Both the position numbers and the translations under genes were made by a program. The notes below the pieces were generated by a model that saw nothing but the letters and a program-made list of their open reading frames with translations, did not search any database and was not told where the DNA came from. From Clostridia bacterium (lineage in GTDB: Bacteria; Bacillota; Peptococcia; DRI-13; DTU073), in assembly GCA_028684195.1 (NCBI GenBank), contig JAQUGH010000007.1, forward strand, positions 1-33,692: DNA of 33,692 nt, in the 5' to 3' direction. Below, one piece after another: positions 27,163 through 33,692 of the stretch. Every line of letters starts with the position of its first letter. Positions within the stretch are counted from its first letter, which is position 1.

Positions 27163-27168
27163 TATAAT
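27163..27168 (+). promoter_or_regulatory. -10 box of the tRNA-Glu gene
   Basis: A perfect TATAAT lies 19 bp before the tRNA 5' end, within GGTGTATAATT. The same 11-mer occurs at the second secG -10 box (15660-15671). The -35 region (TAGATA at 27140-27145) is weak. Confidence 0.5.
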
Positions 27169-27186
27169 TTATATTGTGTGTGATAT

Positions 27187-27261
27187 GGTCCATTGGTCAA
27201 GCGGTTAAGACGCCACCCTCTCACGGTGGAATCAGGGGTTCGATTCCCCTATGGATCACCA
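27187..27261 (+). tRNA. tRNA-Glu (anticodon CTC)
   Basis: The cloverleaf is complete: acceptor GGTCCAT pairs with ATGGATC (one G-U), the D-loop holds GGTCAAGCGGTTAAGA, the anticodon stem CCACC/GGTGG encloses loop CTCTCAC with anticodon CTC at 27220-27222, and the T-arm is GGGGTTCGATTCCCC. CCA is encoded at the end. It reads GAG codons. It is followed by a GluRS-like gene, and its 18-nt T-arm stretch (27233-27250) is identical to that of the tmRNA (21995-22012). Confidence 0.97.
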
Positions 27262-27287
27262 AAGAAAAAAAGATGGTTCTTTGTTTT
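27260..27287 (+). terminator. possible weak terminator after tRNA-Glu
   Basis: CAAAGAA (27260-27266) pairs with TTCTTTG (27277-27283) around a 10-nt A-rich loop, followed by TTTT. The left arm uses the last bases of the tRNA CCA end. It is weak and A/T-rich, so read-through into the GluRS gene is likely. Confidence 0.35.
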
Positions 27288-27342
27288 AATTGACAAGGTG
27301 AGCTGTCTTTAATTTTAATTACAATGAAAATGAGGAAAAATG

Positions 27343-28983
27343 ATGGATTATAAGAAGTTGGCTGATATACTTTTCCCGGACATAACGAAATCAATATCTT
27401 ATTATGAAGAAACTGCATTTCCAAAGAGAGATTTAAGTGAGGGAGCAAAGGTTACCAGATTGGCACCAAGCCCTACAGGCTTTATTCACCTGGGTAATCT
27501 TTATGGAGCCTTCGTAGATGAACGTTTAGCTCATCAAAGCAAAGGGGTATTTATGCTTCGTATAGAAGATACAGATGATAAACGCAAGGTAGAGGGAGCG
27601 ATAAAAGCCATTATATCTTCCTTGGAATACTTTGACTTAAAGTTTGACGAGGGAGCAAGCATTGATGGGGCAGTAGGAAATTATGGACCGTATTTTCAAA
27701 GTAATCGTGGAGAAATTTATCAGACTGTAGCAAAATATTTAGTTGAGGTTGGTAGAGCCTACCCTTGCTTTTGCACTGAGGAGGAATTAGGAGAAATAAG
27801 GGAACGGCAAGTGTCTGTTAATGTCAATACTGGATACTATGGAAAATGGGCTAGAGATAGAGAGTTATCCTTAGAAGATATAGAGAAACATTTAAAAAAT
27901 AATATAAGCTTTGTCATTCGATTGAAATCAAGGGGTAATCAGGAAGATACATTTGAAATCAGTGACGCTATTAGAGGCTGTCTTTCATTACCTGCGAATT
28001 ATCAGGATGTAGTTATTTTGAAAGCGAATGGAATACCTACCTATCATTTTGCCCATGTGGTAGATGATCACTTGATGAGAATAACCCATGTAGTAAGAGG
28101 AGAAGAATGGCTTTCAACCTTACCTATACATTTCGAATTATTTAGAACATTAGGCTGGGAGTTGCCGGTATACTGTCATACAGCTCACCTGATGAAGATA
28201 GACAACGGGGTAAAGAGAAAACTATCAAAAAGGAAAGACCCAGAATTGGGATTAGAGTATTACATGAAATTAGGATATCACCCAGAAGCAGTTAGGGAAT
28301 ATCTGTTGACAATTTTAAATTCTAATTTTGAAGAATGGAGAAATGAAAGCCCAGATAGCGATATAGATAATTTTCAATTCACATTAAATAAAATGAGTAA
28401 CTCCGGTGCTTTGTTTGACTTAAATAAGCTAAATGATATTAGCCAAAATGTTCTGGTGAAAATTCCGGTGAAAGAAATTTATGATTTCCTGCTCAGATGG
28501 GCGAAGGACTATAAAAGAGAAATAGTTGATTCCTTAATTGATTATAAGGATGCTGTATTAAAAATGTTGTCTATCGGCAGAGATTCTGATAAGCCACGTA
28601 AGGATTTAATATATTGCCAACAAATATTTGAACATATCAGCTATTTCTTTGACGATTATTTTAAAGTTGTCGATAAATATCCTGAAAATATAGAGGATGC
28701 AGAGGCTCGCAAGTTGCTGAAAGCGTACTTGGAGACCTATAATCACGGTGATGATCAAAGCCAATGGTTTGATAAAATAAGAGTAATAGCAACAGAAAAT
28801 GGCTACGCAGCAAAGCCAAAGGAATTTAAGAAGAATCCCCAGATGTACAAGGGTCATGTTGGGGATGTTAGTGTCGTAATTAGAATAGCAATTGTAGGTC
28901 GCAGTTCTTCACCGGATATTTGGGAGCTTCAGCAAATTATGGGTGAAAAAAAAGTAAGGGAAAGAGTTCAAAGTTTGATATAG
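27343..28983 (+). CDS. gltX: atypical glutamyl-tRNA synthetase (class I, GluRS/GlnRS type)
   Basis: GluRS charges tRNA-Glu with glutamate. The product of about 546 aa is longer than usual bacterial GluRS (around 470-490). The N-terminal Rossmann domain has RLAPSPTGFIHLGNLYGAF (HIGH motif as HLGN, near residue 50) and FMLRIEDTDDKRKVEGA. The KMSKS motif is KLSKR in VKRKLSKRKDPE. There is a CFCTEEEL pair of cysteines, but the usual second half of that zinc site (a Cys after a Tyr) is replaced by YYGKWARD, so zinc binding is probably lost. About 40 extra residues precede the HIGH domain. ATG 27343 is 6 nt after GAGGA; ATG 27340 is also possible. It sits right behind tRNA-Glu(CUC). It could be a second GluRS alongside a canonical one elsewhere. 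Confidence 0.85.
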   Translation: MDYKKLADILFPDITKSISYYEETAFPKRDLSEGAKVTRLAPSPTGFIHLGNLYGAFVDERLAHQSKGVFMLRIEDTDDKRKVEGAIKAIISSLEYFDLKFDEGASIDGAVGNYGPYFQSNRGEIYQTVAKYLVEVGRAYPCFCTEEELGEIRERQVSVNVNTGYYGKWARDRELSLEDIEKHLKNNISFVIRLKSRGNQEDTFEISDAIRGCLSLPANYQDVVILKANGIPTYHFAHVVDDHLMRITHVVRGEEWLSTLPIHFELFRTLGWELPVYCHTAHLMKIDNGVKRKLSKRKDPELGLEYYMKLGYHPEAVREYLLTILNSNFEEWRNESPDSDIDNFQFTLNKMSNSGALFDLNKLNDISQNVLVKIPVKEIYDFLLRWAKDYKREIVDSLIDYKDAVLKMLSIGRDSDKPRKDLIYCQQIFEHISYFFDDYFKVVDKYPENIEDAEARKLLKAYLETYNHGDDQSQWFDKIRVIATENGYAAKPKEFKKNPQMYKGHVGDVSVVIRIAIVGRSSSPDIWELQQIMGEKKVRERVQSLI

Positions 28984-29022
28984 CGAATTTCAAGAAGGTA
29001 ATATGTTCAACTAATGCTAGTA

Positions 29023-29049
29023 CCCCACGCCCAAAGGCATGGGGTTTTT
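29023..29049 (+). terminator. terminator after the GluRS gene
   Basis: CCCCACGCC (29023-29031) and GGCATGGGG (29036-29044) form a stem with one C-A mismatch and a CAAA loop, followed directly by five Ts. It lies 40 bp after the gltX stop. Confidence 0.88.
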
Positions 29050-29374
29050 GGCTTTTTGTATGTCTTAATTTCTTTTAGGAATAAAATCATAAAAGGCTGA
29101 CTGCGTTTTTCCTGTTTTATCTCGATTGAGTACTATTTGGGAGCATATTATATGATTAGTAAGTATTATTTGTTTAATTCCCCTTTATTCCAATTCAGTA
29201 TAGAATATGCATGATTAACGCCATTTAGCAAAACTGACTAATTTTAATTTTCAATATACGATTAAAATAATATTTTGTTGCAAAACCATTCTATGTTGGC
29301 TTTCATGATTGCGGAATAGTTATATTACTAATAAGGAAAAGTAAATGGAATAATTAATAAGGGGGAGTTATTAA
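29050..29374. other. A/T-rich non-coding spacer
   Basis: This 325-bp gap has no convincing frame on either strand and no RNA gene. It must contain the promoter of the old transporter operon; TTGGCT at 29296 and TATATT at 29321 are only weak, widely spaced candidates. A good ribosome site (GGGGGAG at 29361-29367) lies at its end. Confidence 0.4.
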
Positions 29375-29828
29375 ATGAATTTTAGAAAATCAGGTATTAT
29401 GTTGGGAGTTTTATTGTCGTTATCCTTACTGTTTACAGCGTGTGCAGGTGATCAAGACAATCAGAGTGTTGGCAGTGAAGATAGTTTGCAGAGAGTTTTA
29501 GATGCAGGTAAACTTACCGTTGTCGGAAGCGGAGGTTATCCTCCTTTTAATCATATTGATGATAATGGCGATGTAATTGGGTTCGATGTTGAGGTAGGCG
29601 AAGAAATTGCGGAAAGACTTGGTGTTGAGCTTAATTATGTAACTGGAGAATGGTCTGGTTTAGTTGAAGGACTTCGTAACAGTCGTTACGATGCAATTTT
29701 GGGAAGTATGGCTATTACAGACGAAAGGTTACAGTCAGTTAATTTTTCAATTCCTTATTATTATTCAGGTGCACAGCTTGTTGTTCGCGGTGATTCCGGT
29801 ATAACCGGTCCGAGTGAAATGGAAGGTA
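29375..29828 (+). pseudogene. truncated amino-acid ABC transporter substrate-binding lipoprotein
   Basis: The frame begins with a lipoprotein signal (KSGIMLGVLLSLSLLFTAC, lipobox LFTAC at about residues 19-23), then the SBP_bac_3 fold: LQRVLDAGKLTVVGSGGYPPF, IGFDVEVGEEIAERLGVELNYV, EWSGLVEGLRNSRYDAILGSMAITDERL and FSIPYYYSGAQLVV. Homology stops near residue 150, about 60% of the normal length, and runs out of frame into permease sequence; the frame itself ends at 29860. ATG 29375 follows GGGGGAG. The protein lacks its second lobe and cannot bind substrate normally. It is the front half of a deletion product. Confidence 0.88.
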
Positions 29829-30035
29829 ATGCATCGCATTATACTTCCGCAAGCCTTTAAGCAAGCCATACCCTCCTTGAGCAATCAATTTATTATTGCA
29901 TTGAAGGATTCTTCCCTTGTCAGTTCAATAGCGGTTCCGGAACTGTTGTTGAAAGCAAAGCAGATTGGTTTATCTAATTTCAGATTGATGGAGATGCTCA
30001 CGGTGGCAGCTGTTTTTCTGAGTCGAATATTATAA
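29829..30035 (+). pseudogene. C-terminal fragment of a polar amino-acid ABC transporter permease
   Basis: In another frame from the binding-protein piece, the sequence reads HRIILPQAFKQAIPSLSNQF then IIALKDSSLVSSIAVPELLLKAKQIG and NFRLMEMLTVAAVF. This matches the end of His/Glu/Gln-type ABC permeases just after the EAA loop. The N-terminal two-thirds of the permease are gone, and the last membrane helix is cut short after VAAVF by a stop. With the preceding feature it shows an internal deletion that removed the binding protein's C-lobe and most of the permease. No ATPase gene follows. Confidence 0.88.
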
Positions 30036-30101
30036 AAATTGATTTACAGTTACTATTTCAAACTTTCGACGTAAAAAATGTATAGAAATGCCTAAATATC
30101 G

Positions 30102-30146
30102 TTGTAATTTTAGTTAAAATGGGATATACTCACCTTGTGAGGTGAG
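30102..30146 (+). promoter_or_regulatory. promoter and operator-like repeat of the first AAA/DUF4143 gene
   Basis: TTGTAA (30102-30107) and TATACT (30125-30130) are spaced by exactly 17 bp. A perfect inverted repeat CTCACCT-TGTG-AGGTGAG (30129-30146) covers the end of the -10 box, the likely start site and the ribosome site AGGTGAG. It could be an operator, or a hairpin hiding the ribosome site. Confidence 0.65.
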
Positions 30147-30151
30147 CTATT

Positions 30152-31462
30152 ATGTATAGAACAGCGATAGAGGACTTGTATAAATGGAAAGCGAAGCGGA
30201 ATAAAAAGCCGCTCATTATTCGTGGTGCAAGGCAAGTCGGGAAGACCTGGCTGATGAAGGAGTTTGGTAGAGATTCCTTTGAAAAAACCGTTTATATCAG
30301 CTTTGACAATAACCAGCGTATGAAGGATTTGTTTTCATCTGATTTGGATGTGAAACGCATTGTGATAGGGTTGGAGCTTTATTCCGGACAGAAAATTGAT
30401 CCCGTAAATACCTTGCTCATCTTCGATGAAATACAGGAAGTACCAAAAGCATTAACCGCACTGAAATACTTTAATGAGAATGTTCCCGAGTATCAAATTG
30501 TATGTGCCGGTTCACTCTTGGGTGTTGCTTTGCATCAAGGAACATCGTTTCCTGTAGGTAAGGTAGAGTTTTTAGATTTATATCCTCTTAGCTTTACGGA
30601 GTTTTTGACTGCGATGGGCAACGGGCAGTACGTGGAGTTGTTACAAAAAGGTGACTTTGAGATGGTGACCACATTCAAGCAGACGTACATCGACATGCTC
30701 AAATACTATTACTATTTAGGTGGGATGCCGGAGGTTGTGCAGAGCTTTTCTGAGAACAGAGATTTCACTGAGGCACGGGAAATACAACAGCGTATTCTTG
30801 ATGCCTACGAGCAGGATTTTTCCAAGCATGCTCCAAATGACGTTGTGCCAAAAATCAGAATGCTTTGGAACAGTATTCCTGCACAACTTACCAAAGAAAA
30901 CAAGAAATTCATCTATGGACTTATCAAGGAAGGTGCACGGGCGAAGGAATATGAACAGGCTATGCTTTGGCTGGTTGATTGTGGGCTTGTTCATAAGGTT
31001 CAGCGGGTAAATACACCTAGTCTCCCACTCAAAGCCTATGAGGATTTAAAAGCCTTTAAACTGTTTTTGGTTGACGTTGGTTTGCTTTCCTGTATGGTGC
31101 GTCTGAATCAAAGCACGCTTTTGGATGGTAATGAGCTTTTTAAGGAATTCAAAGGTGCGTTGACTGAACAATATGTATTGCAGCAGTTAAAGACCTTTAA
31201 GGAAATAGAGACTTATTATTGGACAAATGATCGTGGTGGTGCAGAAATAGACTTTATTGTGGATGACGGCAGCTCAGTCGTTCCAATTGAAGTTAAGGCA
31301 GAAACGAATTTAAAGGCAAAAAGCTTGAAAACATATCATGAAAAGTTTCAGCCTAAGCTATCCATTCGTACATCTATGGCGGATTATAAACGTGAAAAAT
31401 GGCTGCTAAATTTGCCACTGTATGCAATTAAAGTGATAACCGATACTATAGATGAACTTTGA
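30152..31462 (+). CDS. AAA family ATPase with C-terminal DUF4143 domain (copy 1)
   Basis: The 436-aa protein has an AAA_14 ATPase domain (residues about 15-150): Walker A RGARQVGKTW (near 24-33), Walker B LLIFDEIQEV, and the sensor-like CAGSLLGVALHQ. A DUF4143 region (about 200-400) follows. It ends in AEIDFIVDDG...PIEVKAE, where Asp367 and Glu380-x-Lys382 fit the PD-(D/E)XK nuclease-like pattern. The family is widespread and patchily distributed in bacteria and its role is not established. ATG 30152 lies 5 nt after AGGTGAG. A paralogue follows in tandem with its own promoter. The gene looks less A/T-rich than the core genes at the left of the window. Confidence 0.9.
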   Translation: MYRTAIEDLYKWKAKRNKKPLIIRGARQVGKTWLMKEFGRDSFEKTVYISFDNNQRMKDLFSSDLDVKRIVIGLELYSGQKIDPVNTLLIFDEIQEVPKALTALKYFNENVPEYQIVCAGSLLGVALHQGTSFPVGKVEFLDLYPLSFTEFLTAMGNGQYVELLQKGDFEMVTTFKQTYIDMLKYYYYLGGMPEVVQSFSENRDFTEAREIQQRILDAYEQDFSKHAPNDVVPKIRMLWNSIPAQLTKENKKFIYGLIKEGARAKEYEQAMLWLVDCGLVHKVQRVNTPSLPLKAYEDLKAFKLFLVDVGLLSCMVRLNQSTLLDGNELFKEFKGALTEQYVLQQLKTFKEIETYYWTNDRGGAEIDFIVDDGSSVVPIEVKAETNLKAKSLKTYHEKFQPKLSIRTSMADYKREKWLLNLPLYAIKVITDTIDEL

Positions 31463-31507
31463 GCGGAGAGGTCAATTAGAAACAATAAGAAAATTTGAAT
31501 AAAAGTG

Positions 31508-31536
31508 TTGATAATTGCATATATTATCGGTATAAT
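31508..31536 (+). promoter_or_regulatory. SigA promoter of the second AAA/DUF4143 gene
   Basis: TTGATA (31508-31513, 5 of 6) and a perfect TATAAT (31531-31536) are spaced by 17 bp. The inverted arms AAAGTGTT (31502-31509) and AACACTTT (31551-31558) bracket the promoter, with the second arm between the ribosome site GAGGTGAT and ATG 31559. The predicted leader is only about 15-17 nt. Confidence 0.8.
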
Positions 31537-31558
31537 AAATGCGAGGTGATAACACTTT

Positions 31559-32857
31559 ATGGAACGTAAAATAGTTAAACAACTAATTAAATGGAAACAC
31601 AATCCTAAAAAAATGCCACTTCTCATTTATGGTGCAAGACAAGTTGGTAAAACTTACACTGCTTTGACTTTTGGTAAGCAATACTATAAAAATACGGTTT
31701 ATTTCAACATGGAGGGTTCCAATGAAATTGCGGCTATTTTTGAGCGCGACTTAAATCCAGAACGCATTATTAAAGAACTTGCGACAAAATGTGGACAGTC
31801 GATATTTAAGGGTGATACCCTCATCATCTTTGATGAAATACAAGCTTGTGAACGTGCGTTGACATCCCTCAAATATTTTTGTGAAGAGGCACCGGAATAT
31901 CATATTATTGCGGCGGGAAGTTTGCTCGGCGTTGCACTAAACCGTGAAAAATATTCTTTTCCTGTTGGCAAGATAGATATGATGACCTTGTATCCGCTGG
32001 ATTTTGAGGAGTTTTTGTGGGCAACAGAAAACGAAAAAATCTGTGCCTTAATTAGAGAATGCTACGAAAGCTTTTTGCCGTTTGCATTACATGAAACGGC
32101 AATGGACTTGTACAAAACCTATTTGGTTGTCGGAGGGATGCCGAGAGCCGTTTCTGAATATGTTGAAACCAAGGATTTTAATTTTGTCATGGCTACGCAA
32201 AAATCTTTAAACGATGCCTATATTGCTGATATGGCGAAATATGCTACGCCACAGGAAACTACGAAAATCATGGCTGCATGGACGAGTGTTCCGGCACAGT
32301 TTGCAAAAGAAAACCATAAGTTTCAATACAAGGTTATTAAATCCGGTGCTCGAGCATATGAGTATGAAACACCATTAGACTGGCTGAAAACCGCAGGAAT
32401 AATTAACAAATGTATCCGCATTAAAGAAGGAAAAATACCGCTTCTTGCATATGTCGATAACAATTCATTCAAGGTCTATATGGTGGATACAGGACTTTTA
32501 TGCTCCAAGTTTAATATTTCCGCCAATGTTGTGCTTAATAGCCCAATTAGTTTCAATGGCTTTAAGGGTGCACTGACAGAAAACTATATTATGCAGGTAC
32601 TTGTTTTAAATGAAATCAATCCCTTTTATTGGAGTTCTCCCGGTAAAGCAGAATTGGACTTTGTATTTCAAGATCGTGATGGAAACATCATTCCTCTGGA
32701 AGGAAAATCGGCAGATAATGTAAGGGCAAAAAGCTTGAAAACATTTATTTCGTTGTATAAACCGCCCTATGCCATTCAAGTATCTGCTAAAAACTTTGGA
32801 TTTGAAAACAATATTAAGAGTATTCCGTTGTATGCGTTGTTTTGCTTGAAGTTATAA
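31559..32857 (+). CDS. AAA family ATPase with C-terminal DUF4143 domain (copy 2)
   Basis: This 432-aa paralogue of the preceding gene has Walker A YGARQVGKTY, Walker B LIIFDEIQAC, AAGSLLGVALN and the shared FPVGKI...LYPLDFEEFL block, then the GGMPRAV motif and the DUF4143 region. Its C-terminal nuclease-like motif is AELDFVFQ...PLEGKSA, so Asp and ExK are kept, and RAKSLKTF matches copy 1 (KAKSLKTY). The two copies are clearly related but diverged throughout, so the duplication, or the acquisition of two homologues, is not recent. ATG 31559 follows GAGGTGAT at 31543-31550. The stop lies about 25 bp before a methyltransferase relic. Confidence 0.9.
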   Translation: MERKIVKQLIKWKHNPKKMPLLIYGARQVGKTYTALTFGKQYYKNTVYFNMEGSNEIAAIFERDLNPERIIKELATKCGQSIFKGDTLIIFDEIQACERALTSLKYFCEEAPEYHIIAAGSLLGVALNREKYSFPVGKIDMMTLYPLDFEEFLWATENEKICALIRECYESFLPFALHETAMDLYKTYLVVGGMPRAVSEYVETKDFNFVMATQKSLNDAYIADMAKYATPQETTKIMAAWTSVPAQFAKENHKFQYKVIKSGARAYEYETPLDWLKTAGIINKCIRIKEGKIPLLAYVDNNSFKVYMVDTGLLCSKFNISANVVLNSPISFNGFKGALTENYIMQVLVLNEINPFYWSSPGKAELDFVFQDRDGNIIPLEGKSADNVRAKSLKTFISLYKPPYAIQVSAKNFGFENNIKSIPLYALFCLKL

Positions 32858-32881
32858 GAATAAGGAAGGACAAGGGGACAG

Positions 32882-33109
32882 GTTACAAAAAAAGTATGGC
32901 AAGTATTGCAAACCATACCTTATGGACATACAAGCAAATTTCAAATGAGATCGGGAACCCTAAAGCCGTTCGTGTCGTGGGTATGGTGAATAACAAAAAC
33001 CCCTTGCCAATCTTTCTCCCTTGTCATCGGATAATTGGTGCAAATGGTAGTTTGACGGGGTATGGGGAGGTTTGTCATAAAGCAGGTTTTGCTTGATTTG
33101 GAAAAATAA
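32882..33109 (+). pseudogene. frameshifted O6-methylguanine-DNA methyltransferase fragment
   Basis: Three frames must be joined to read the family's C-terminal domain. The first, from 32882, gives TKKVWQVLQTIPYG. The second, from 32926, gives TYKQISNEIGNPKAVR, then VVGMVNNKNPLPIFLPCHRIIGANG and LTGYG. The third, from about 33068, gives VIKQVLLDLEK and stops at TAA 33107-33109. The active-site PCHRIIG is intact, but the breaks near 32926 and 33068 and the missing N-terminal region make it non-functional. A single open frame (32842-33096) covers only the middle part. It lies just downstream of the second DUF4143 gene. Confidence 0.88.
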
Positions 33110-33168
33110 TATGCCATAGGTTGTGAAAAGTAGCAATATAAAATCTCTATTTATGAAGGAAAATTAAT

Positions 33169-33692
33169 ATGGATAGCAATATGTCGGATTCGTATAAAGT
33201 AGAATTTATTGTAGGTTCAGGGGAAGGAGATAGATACCTTCGTACATACCTTAAAAGCACAAAAAAATTATCAATAAAAGCGTTGAGAAGATTAAAAATT
33301 CATGACGCTGTATTTGTTAATGGGAAAACTGCTCTATTAAAAAGTATTATTCAGGAAGGGGACAGAGTTGTACTGGAATATCCTCCTGAAAAAGTAAGCC
33401 CCTATATTGTAGCGGAGGATATTCCTATTAATGTGGTTTACGAGGACGAAGATATAATGGTATTAGATAAACAAGCAGGTTTATGTGTTCATCCTAATCG
33501 AAGGTATCCCCGAGGTACTTTAGCTAATGGGGTTCTTTTTTATTGGGGAAAATCGCAAAAAAAAATTAACCCTCATTTTGTTAATCGTTTAGATAAGGAT
33601 ACATCAGGATTAATTCTTGTGGCAAAAAGCAGATATGGAGCTCAACAGTTTTTTGAGCAACAAAGAGAAAGGAATATATCACGTTCTTATCA
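33169..33692 (+). CDS. RluA family pseudouridine synthase (3' end outside window)
   Basis: The frame opens at ATG 33169 and is still open at the window end, giving about 174 residues. An N-terminal S4-type RNA-binding part (about 20-75; YLRTYLKSTKKLSIKALRRLKIHDAVFVNG) is followed by the catalytic domain with VYEDEDIMVLDKQAG, VHPNRRYPRGTLANGV and HFVNRLDKDTSGLILVAKS, where the Asp of RLDKDTSG is the catalytic residue. Such enzymes make pseudouridine in 23S rRNA or tRNA; the exact target (RluD/RluC/RluA type) is not resolved. A GAAGGA ribosome site lies at about 33155-33160. Confidence 0.93.
   Translation, partial: MDSNMSDSYKVEFIVGSGEGDRYLRTYLKSTKKLSIKALRRLKIHDAVFVNGKTALLKSIIQEGDRVVLEYPPEKVSPYIVAEDIPINVVYEDEDIMVLDKQAGLCVHPNRRYPRGTLANGVLFYWGKSQKKINPHFVNRLDKDTSGLILVAKSRYGAQQFFEQQRERNISRSY

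Noticed and set aside
30720-31010. Overlapping frames on both strands inside the first DUF4143 gene
   Set aside because: They are shadows of the well-supported AAA/DUF4143 coding frame.

Overview
This window is chromosomal DNA from a low-GC, endospore-forming anaerobe of the Firmicutes (class Clostridia; a Peptococcaceae-like lineage would fit, but that is inference). The pointers are strong AGGAGG-type ribosome sites with many TTG/GTG starts, a Spo0E-like protein, the rapZ-yvcK-whiA cluster, a clostridial 2[4Fe-4S] ferredoxin, CggR-controlled glycolysis, a membrane pyrophosphatase and a T-box leader. I saw no CRISPR array, intact insertion sequence or rRNA.

Layout. (1) 1-5400, housekeeping: the 3' end of uvrC, a small membrane protein, a Cof-type HAD phosphatase, a 59-aa Spo0E-like protein, rapZ, yvcK, whiA and a 56-aa ferredoxin. 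(2) 5400-14110, carbon metabolism: rpoN, then cggR-gapA-pgk-tpiA-gpmI-eno, which covers lower glycolysis from glyceraldehyde-3-phosphate to PEP and ends in a strong terminator. (3) 14170-22023: a DUF192 gene on the minus strand, an unrecognised 257-aa protein, secG, hppA, a hotdog thioesterase, then rnr-smpB-ssrA, which together make the trans-translation / RNA quality-control set. (4) 22024-27261: gene relics, then a consensus promoter, a tryptophan T-box and trpEGDCF (no trpBA follow), closed by tRNA-Glu(CUC). The tmRNA and this tRNA carry an identical 18-nt T-arm and so bracket the trp operon with direct repeats. (5) 27340-33170, patchy accessory DNA: an atypical GluRS, a collapsed amino-acid ABC transporter (binding protein fused by deletion to a permease tail), two tandem AAA/DUF4143 ATPases each behind its own good promoter, and a frameshifted O6-methylguanine-DNA methyltransferase relic. 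(6) 33169-end: an RluA-type pseudouridine synthase that runs off the window.

No clear new multi-gene system stands out. The best leads are the trp operon lodged between tmRNA and tRNA T-arms with relics at its left edge, the tRNA-Glu(CUC)/GluRS pair, the tandem DUF4143 ATPases with inverted repeats over their promoters, a hexanucleotide array running into the -35 box of the smpB promoter, and the unknown 257-aa protein between eno and secG.
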